Origin: Punica granatum
Taxonomy: Eukaryota > Streptophyta > Magnoliopsida > Myrtales > Lythraceae
DNA: 64,000 nt
Assembly: GCF_007655135.1 (NCBI RefSeq)
Contig: NC_045134.1
Coordinates: forward strand, 6,716,982 to 6,780,981
Direction of reading: 5' to 3'
In this document: positions 58,640 through 64,000 of the stretch, in pieces
How positions within the stretch are numbered: position 1 is the first letter of the stretch
Layout of the letters: each line of letters starts with the position of its first letter
The notes under the pieces: model-generated
Told to the model about the DNA's origin: nothing
What the model saw: the letters and a program-made list of their open reading frames with translations, nothing else
Database searches by the model: none
Made by a program: the position numbers and the translations under genes

Positions 58640-60440
58640 TATACGTAACATTTTAAGAAAAAATGAACATATGTATTAATATTGTTTACTTCAACACTGA
58701 GTAAACACATATATTAATATATATTTTATTATTTACTTCCTCGTTAGGTAATATATATTTTTTATAATAAAAAATTTAGGAAAAAATTATTCATTATATA
58801 TTTTAAAACAAAAAATTATTTGGATAAAAAAAGAAATTGCAATGTGAATGCATTTATTTCTTCCTTTTTTTTATTCATCGAAATCCAAATAGAATATATT
58901 ATTTTGTACGGTAAGATTTTGAGAAAAATGAAGGTATATATTAATATTATTTACTTCACAATTAAGTAAATATGTATATTATTTTATATTTTAATTTACT
59001 TCCTCGTTAAGTAATGTATATATTTTTATGTAAGAATTAAGGCATAAATTATAATTATATATTGTAAAATGAGAAATTATAATTTACATGATAAAATGAA
59101 ATAGCAATGTGACTGCATTTATTTCTTACTTTCTTTATTTATCGAAAGGCGAATATAATATATTATAGGTAATATAAATTTATTAAAATATACTAAGAAA
59201 TAAATGAAAATGTAAATGTAGTCTAATCTGAACGCATTTATTTATTTCGTTTATTTATTTATTGAAAGTTGAATAGAATAAATATTATAATTAAAATATA
59301 GTAATAAATAAACGAAAACGAATCACAGTCACGCGTATATGAAATTTAAATCGTACTCTCCCCGGTATTGCACGAAATAGCTCAATTAATGAAGCTAATA
59401 ATCCCTCTCTTTGAATAATGTCAGAGTTAATATGTGCTTGATGAACAGCAAAAACAAAACACATGTGTGTAAAGTAATTTGAAATTTATACATTATGAAA
59501 CTTTCACTAAGTAAATGTGACAAAATCAATTAAAGTTTACTATTTTATTTAGTGAAATATATTTAAAAAATGAAAGTATGGATAGTATAGAATTCGTAAT
59601 ACCCATACTACCAAAAACCCTAAAACACTACATCATAATGGATTCGAACAGTTGCCCTTGAGGGTTAGACTGTGATCCATAGTATACGAGAAAATCACTT
59701 GCTTGATCGAGTATGCTACCAATCAATTTTACGACAAAATTCATGAAGATTAATTTGTTGTAAAATTCATAGAAAAACAAACTTATATATTAATATATTA
59801 TTTACTTTATCGTTAAGTAAACATATATATTAATATATTATTTTATAATATCATTATTTACTTCATCGTTAAGTAACGTATTTGTTATTGTATTATTTTA
59901 TAATATTATTATTTACTTTATCGTTAAGAAATTTATTTGCCTAATGAAATGAAATAGCGATGTGAACATACTTATTATTTTCGGTTGTTTATTCATCAAA
60001 AGTTGAATAGAACATAATATAAATAAAATTAATTTATTAAAAGTATAATAAAAAATAAATGAAAACGAATAACAGTCGCGAAAGTACGAGATTTGAATCG
60101 TATTCTTATTACGTATTAATATATTATTTACTTCATCGTTAAGTAAACGTATATATTCATATATTATTTTATAAATTTATTATTTACTTTATCGTTAAGC
60201 AACGCATTTATTATAGTATTATTTACTTCATCATTAAGAAATTGATTTGCCTAATAAAAAGAAATAGCAATGTGAATGCACTTATTATTTTCGTTCGTTT
60301 ATTCATCGAAAATCTAATAGAATATATTTTAATTAAAATCAATAGATAAAAATGTAATAAAAAATAAAGAAAAACGAATCACAGTCACGATAATAGGAAA
60401 TCAAAATCGTACTCTCCCAGCATATCTCGAAAACAGTCAA
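58640..60440. repeat. AT-rich degenerate tandem array, about 270-310 bp units
   Basis: Several units contain TTACTTCATCGTTAAGTAA-type blocks (near 58733, 58947, 59005, 59803, 59857, 59911, 60129, 60183 and 60222) and ATAGCAATGTGAATGCATTT-type blocks (near 58838, 59104, 59956 and 60267). Blocks of the kind GAAAACGAATCACAGTCACG recur near 59313, 60060 and 60370. Order within units is conserved, with insertions and internal duplications. There is no ORF. Bases 58001-58639 look like unique AT-rich DNA. Confidence 0.78.

Positions 60441-60448
<8 letters not shown>

Positions 60449-60473
<25 letters not shown>
60449..60473. repeat. (TA)n microsatellite at the array edge
   Basis: A plain TA dinucleotide run directly after the tandem array. 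Confidence 0.9.
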
Positions 60474-60476
<3 letters not shown>

Positions 60477-63400
60477 AGGAGAATAATAAGAAATTAAAAT
60501 TTTCCGAAAAAAACGACAAGAATTTTTTTTTGGTGGATAACGACACGAAATTAAAAAGGGAATGACAAAAACGGAAATCGAACGATATTATGGGAAATGG
60601 GCGGTGGAATATATTGCCGTCCAAAGTGGGGGAGACCCGAAGTGGTAATGATGATGCTTCCCCATGAACGAAATGCACCCCACATCAATTCCCATGATTA
60701 TTAATCAGATCACAGTCTTTCCAACATTGGCCAGCAAATTGGAATCAAGAAAATTGGTGAACCGCAGATTTTAGTAATTGGTGAACAATTTCAAATTCGT
60801 AAAAAAAAAAAATTCTGAAAAATATGGTACCCTTTTGCACATAATTACATTTTTCATGGTCCATTCCCCATTAGGAAATTGGGAGATTGCCGATACACCA
60901 AATTAGTGCCACTTTACCATTATTTAAAAATTAAAATGATTTCTCCACCGAAAAATAAAAATAAATGATTTGATGGCCAACAATTTTTCCTGGTGATCCC
61001 ATCCTTCTTTCACCACATATATAAATATAGTATCCATCGAATTAGTATCAAAATTCTTGAATCCTAAAAGACTTGTCCATTATTATATGTTGTGTGGGTT
61101 TATTTTGTCTATGGACATGTACTAGATTAGAGATATTAATTGATATGTTGATCAGTTTCTTTATATAAATAATTATATATATATATATATATATATCTTT
61201 GTACAACATTAATTATAAGAACATATAAATAAATTTCTATTAGAACAAAATAATCTATAATAGACGACTTTTAGTCTTGAAACACAAATATTGGTCGAAT
61301 AATCAAATGTATTCTAACATACAAACTATTATTAAACTATGATTATATTTTAATTTTTTTAAGTATTGATTTTAGCTTGAGTTTCAAATGTCTCCTCATT
61401 AAGGAACGCCACATTCACTTTTTTATACATATAATATATATTATTTTAACTTAAATTATCAAAAAAAGGAGTTGATCGAAACTTCAGCATGAGCTCATGA
61501 CAGCAGCTAATTGTATGTTAAAATCTAATTCTGGATGCTTTTTAAAATCACGAGTGGTAATTAGGTTTATACATTTGTGTGTCGAGTTTTGAAAAGTTAT
61601 CTAAGACGCATTTATAACTTCCACAAAATTTTGTATGTATTATAATATATATACAAACTGCCATAAATCACCTTTTATTAGTACAAGGCCATTGTAAATA
61701 TATTAGGTCATATTTGATACACTGAAATGAAATGAAATGGAAAGGAATTGATTATATAGAATGAACAATAATGATATTTGGAGCAAAATAGTGATTTTTT
61801 TGTTGAATTTTATAATATGAAAGAGCATAATTTAAAATGCTTAAACTATTTATCAATATGTCAATTTATATATATAGTTAGATATAAGAAATTAAAAGCA
61901 AAAATATGTTACTTGTATATAGATTAATTAAATAAAGGAATGGTCATTATTTAACCATTCTTAAAAAATTCTTATTCTATCAAGTGGTGAAAAAATGTAA
62001 TTAAAGACCTTTCCAACATACAAAAGTGACACCAAATAAGGAGATTAAATAGAAAGATTCCATTCCATTGTATTGATGCGTACGAAACGCAAGCTTAATT
62101 CTTCTTTTGCTTTAATATTATCATTCTAATATTTCCAACAGGAATACTCCCTTATGCCACCTTAGTTACGTTACTGAGTGGTTTTCCCAACTCAGTTTGA
62201 TGTTTTATCACGACTGCAAATATCGAAGTTAACACAATGATCATGCCAATACGACTCATTAAGGATTTATTAGCTGCATCACAGCTATAATTACCTGAGA
62301 TTTATTATTATTATTATTATTATTTTACTTTTTTTATTTGGCTTACTGGCTCCAATACTTAGTGAAATGATGCACTTGGGGGACAACAATTCGAGAAATC
62401 AGCGGCCATGTCTTACATCTGAATTATGATTCGATTTTAATATTGCTCTAAGTTCACTGTCTATATTATGCATGATAACAATGAGGACCCTAAACATTGA
62501 TTTATGGAGAATCTCGTCATGCACAATCTTCACGTACATACATACAGTGAGCGCACAACCGCATGTTGTCCCAAGTTGGTGTATATATATGTGTGTGTGT
62601 GTGTTGTGTATGTATGTGGCAACTAATACAGGGGGCAAGACATTTTTTTTTCAGAATTAAAAACACCTTGAATTAAAAATATCATGATTATCCCAGTTGA
62701 CCGTATTTAGTCATCGCTGATGTAATTTCTCTAATTTGGAATAATTCCGAAAAGAAACATAAATGCATGGCCCTCATAGATGCTAATGTCTCTTCACGCC
62801 TTTGTTGATTCCTACAAAACGTATATCAAAGTGTTCGCTTGTGGCAGACAAAATTAGGGTTCACCCAATATAAGGGTAGCACTTTTCTTTATTTATTAAT
62901 TATTAATTTAATAATCATTAATTTTATATCTATTAGGTGTCATTTGTAAATCGATTGAATTGCATAAGCATAGTTGAAGTGGAGGGTCCAATTAGGTCCT
63001 AAACTAGAGATTTTATTGGGACCACGAGTCAATTTTGCTGATGCACTTCTCACGTGTAACTCGCCGCAACTTGTACAATTTTTGTTCCCTATTTGGTCAT
63101 AATCGTTCGCATACATAATTCTCTCTTGCTTTCAGTGATTGGTGGAGAGTGAATCCGATAAATTAATAATTAGCCCTACGACCAAATCATGTCTAACTGC
63201 CATGTATAAAAATTGAAGAGAAATTGATTGTACGTAGCCTCGCATAGTATTAATTTAAAATTTCTAGTTTTATGTAATTCTATAATTCGTCAGCAAAAAT
63301 CAACGCAACAACTTATATAATATCTTAACCACAACATTCTAAAAGCAATTAAAAAACGTAAAAAACAGTAGTTTTCCTTGGTTCTTCCATACATACATAT

Positions 63401-64000
63401 ATTTTTTCCAATATATATATATATATTGTGGTGAATATGTTTCGCATAATAATTTAAATTTGTTTTTCTACGGGTCTTTGATCATGGTCTATATACGTAT
63501 ATAGTTAGATGGGTGTGGATGACTTGATCAGGTCTTACTAAACCTTAACAATCTCCGAATCATTGAAATAGATGTCATCTTCTGAATTTGTAATACAACA
63601 AACTATTACAAAATTCCATTTTCAGGTTCATATCAATAGAATTAATTCTAGTTAAAAGAACCAAAACCCTAAATAAAAAATGAGAGAAAATAACTAAAAA
63701 TTAATCAAAATGACATCTGATCGAAGCTTTATTAGCTAGCATCGTCTATTGAGAGATAACCTATGCAGACTGCAAGAAAGACAAACAGAGAAGAGTCGTA
63801 AGTACAAGCAGAGGGAAAAAAAAAAAAGACAGCTCGGAAAAAGCTTTTTAATTTAAAAAAAAACAGATGTATCCAAAATATATATCAATCTATCTATCAT
63901 AGACTAAAATTCGTTCAATGCCATTGAGGTAACCGCAACAAATTTGTTCTTATTTTCGTTACAACAAGGTAGCTCATGATATCAGGATAAATTTCACTAT
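60474..64000. other. Gene-free tract to the window end
   Basis: Short ORFs only. A possible MITE with GAAATGAAATGGAAAGGAAT at about 61720-61750 and ATTCCATTCCATTGTATTGA at about 62057-62080 is weakly supported. (TTA)n is at about 62302-62325. No coding region can be supported. Confidence 0.5.

Noticed and set aside
59630..59720. tRNA-like stretch (GGATTCGAACAGTTGCCC, antisense B-box look)
   Set aside because: The matching A box and cloverleaf arms cannot be placed.
61720..62080. Possible MITE with ATTCCATTCC-type ends
   Set aside because: The inverted similarity is short and simple (GAAATG repeats), and no target duplication is seen.

Overview
The window is nuclear DNA of a flowering plant, most likely a eudicot. 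The evidence is three spliced plant genes with GT-AG introns, a nuclear copy of plastid ndhF, and plant-type transposons (Ty1/copia, Tat-like Ty3/gypsy, TRIM, CACTA, MULE-type and SINE) set in AT-rich DNA full of TA and GA microsatellites. I cannot name the species.

Three protein-coding genes can be rebuilt exon by exon. (1) 16611-19884 (+): an SKM1-type LRR receptor pseudokinase of 965 aa in two coding exons. (2) 27540-32480 (-): a DUF810/MUN-domain (unc-13-like) protein of 991 aa in five exons. (3) 49000-52834 (-): CCD8/MAX4, the carlactone-forming carotenoid cleavage dioxygenase of strigolactone synthesis, 564 aa in six exons. All splice phases agree. From memory, genes 1 and 2 correspond to the adjacent Arabidopsis pair At2g25790/At2g25800, so this looks like conserved microsynteny. 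No pathway link between the three genes is visible.

Layout. 1-1470: AT-rich DNA with a 482-bp long-TIR element and a MITE-like repeat. 1471-6475: a decayed Ty1/copia element with a nearly absent 5' LTR. 6476-15870: gene-free, with a full-length SINE, a second SINE copy, two MULE-type elements and a TRIM remnant. 15872-19884: the receptor gene. 19885-27539: gene-free, with an ndhF NUPT, a SINE-like repeat, a U6 pseudogene and a 384-bp LTR-like insertion. 27540-32480: the DUF810 gene. 32481-37538: very AT-rich, with a complete TRIM and a 335-bp direct duplication. 37539-44992: the 3' part of a Tat-like gypsy element (integrase, two tandem-repeat zones, about 4-kb LTR). 44993-48999: gene-free. 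49000-52961: CCD8 and its promoter. 52962-64000: gene-free but structured, with a 150-bp-class tandem array, a complete non-autonomous CACTA element, a full-length SINE and a 2-kb AT-rich tandem array.

I found no convincing new multi-gene system. The best new leads are structural: the copia copy whose 5' end falls at its own predicted transcription start, the 384-bp insertion with 17-bp flanking repeats and heat-shock-like motifs, the 43-bp minisatellite open in all three forward frames, and the spliced upstream ORFs in the receptor leader.
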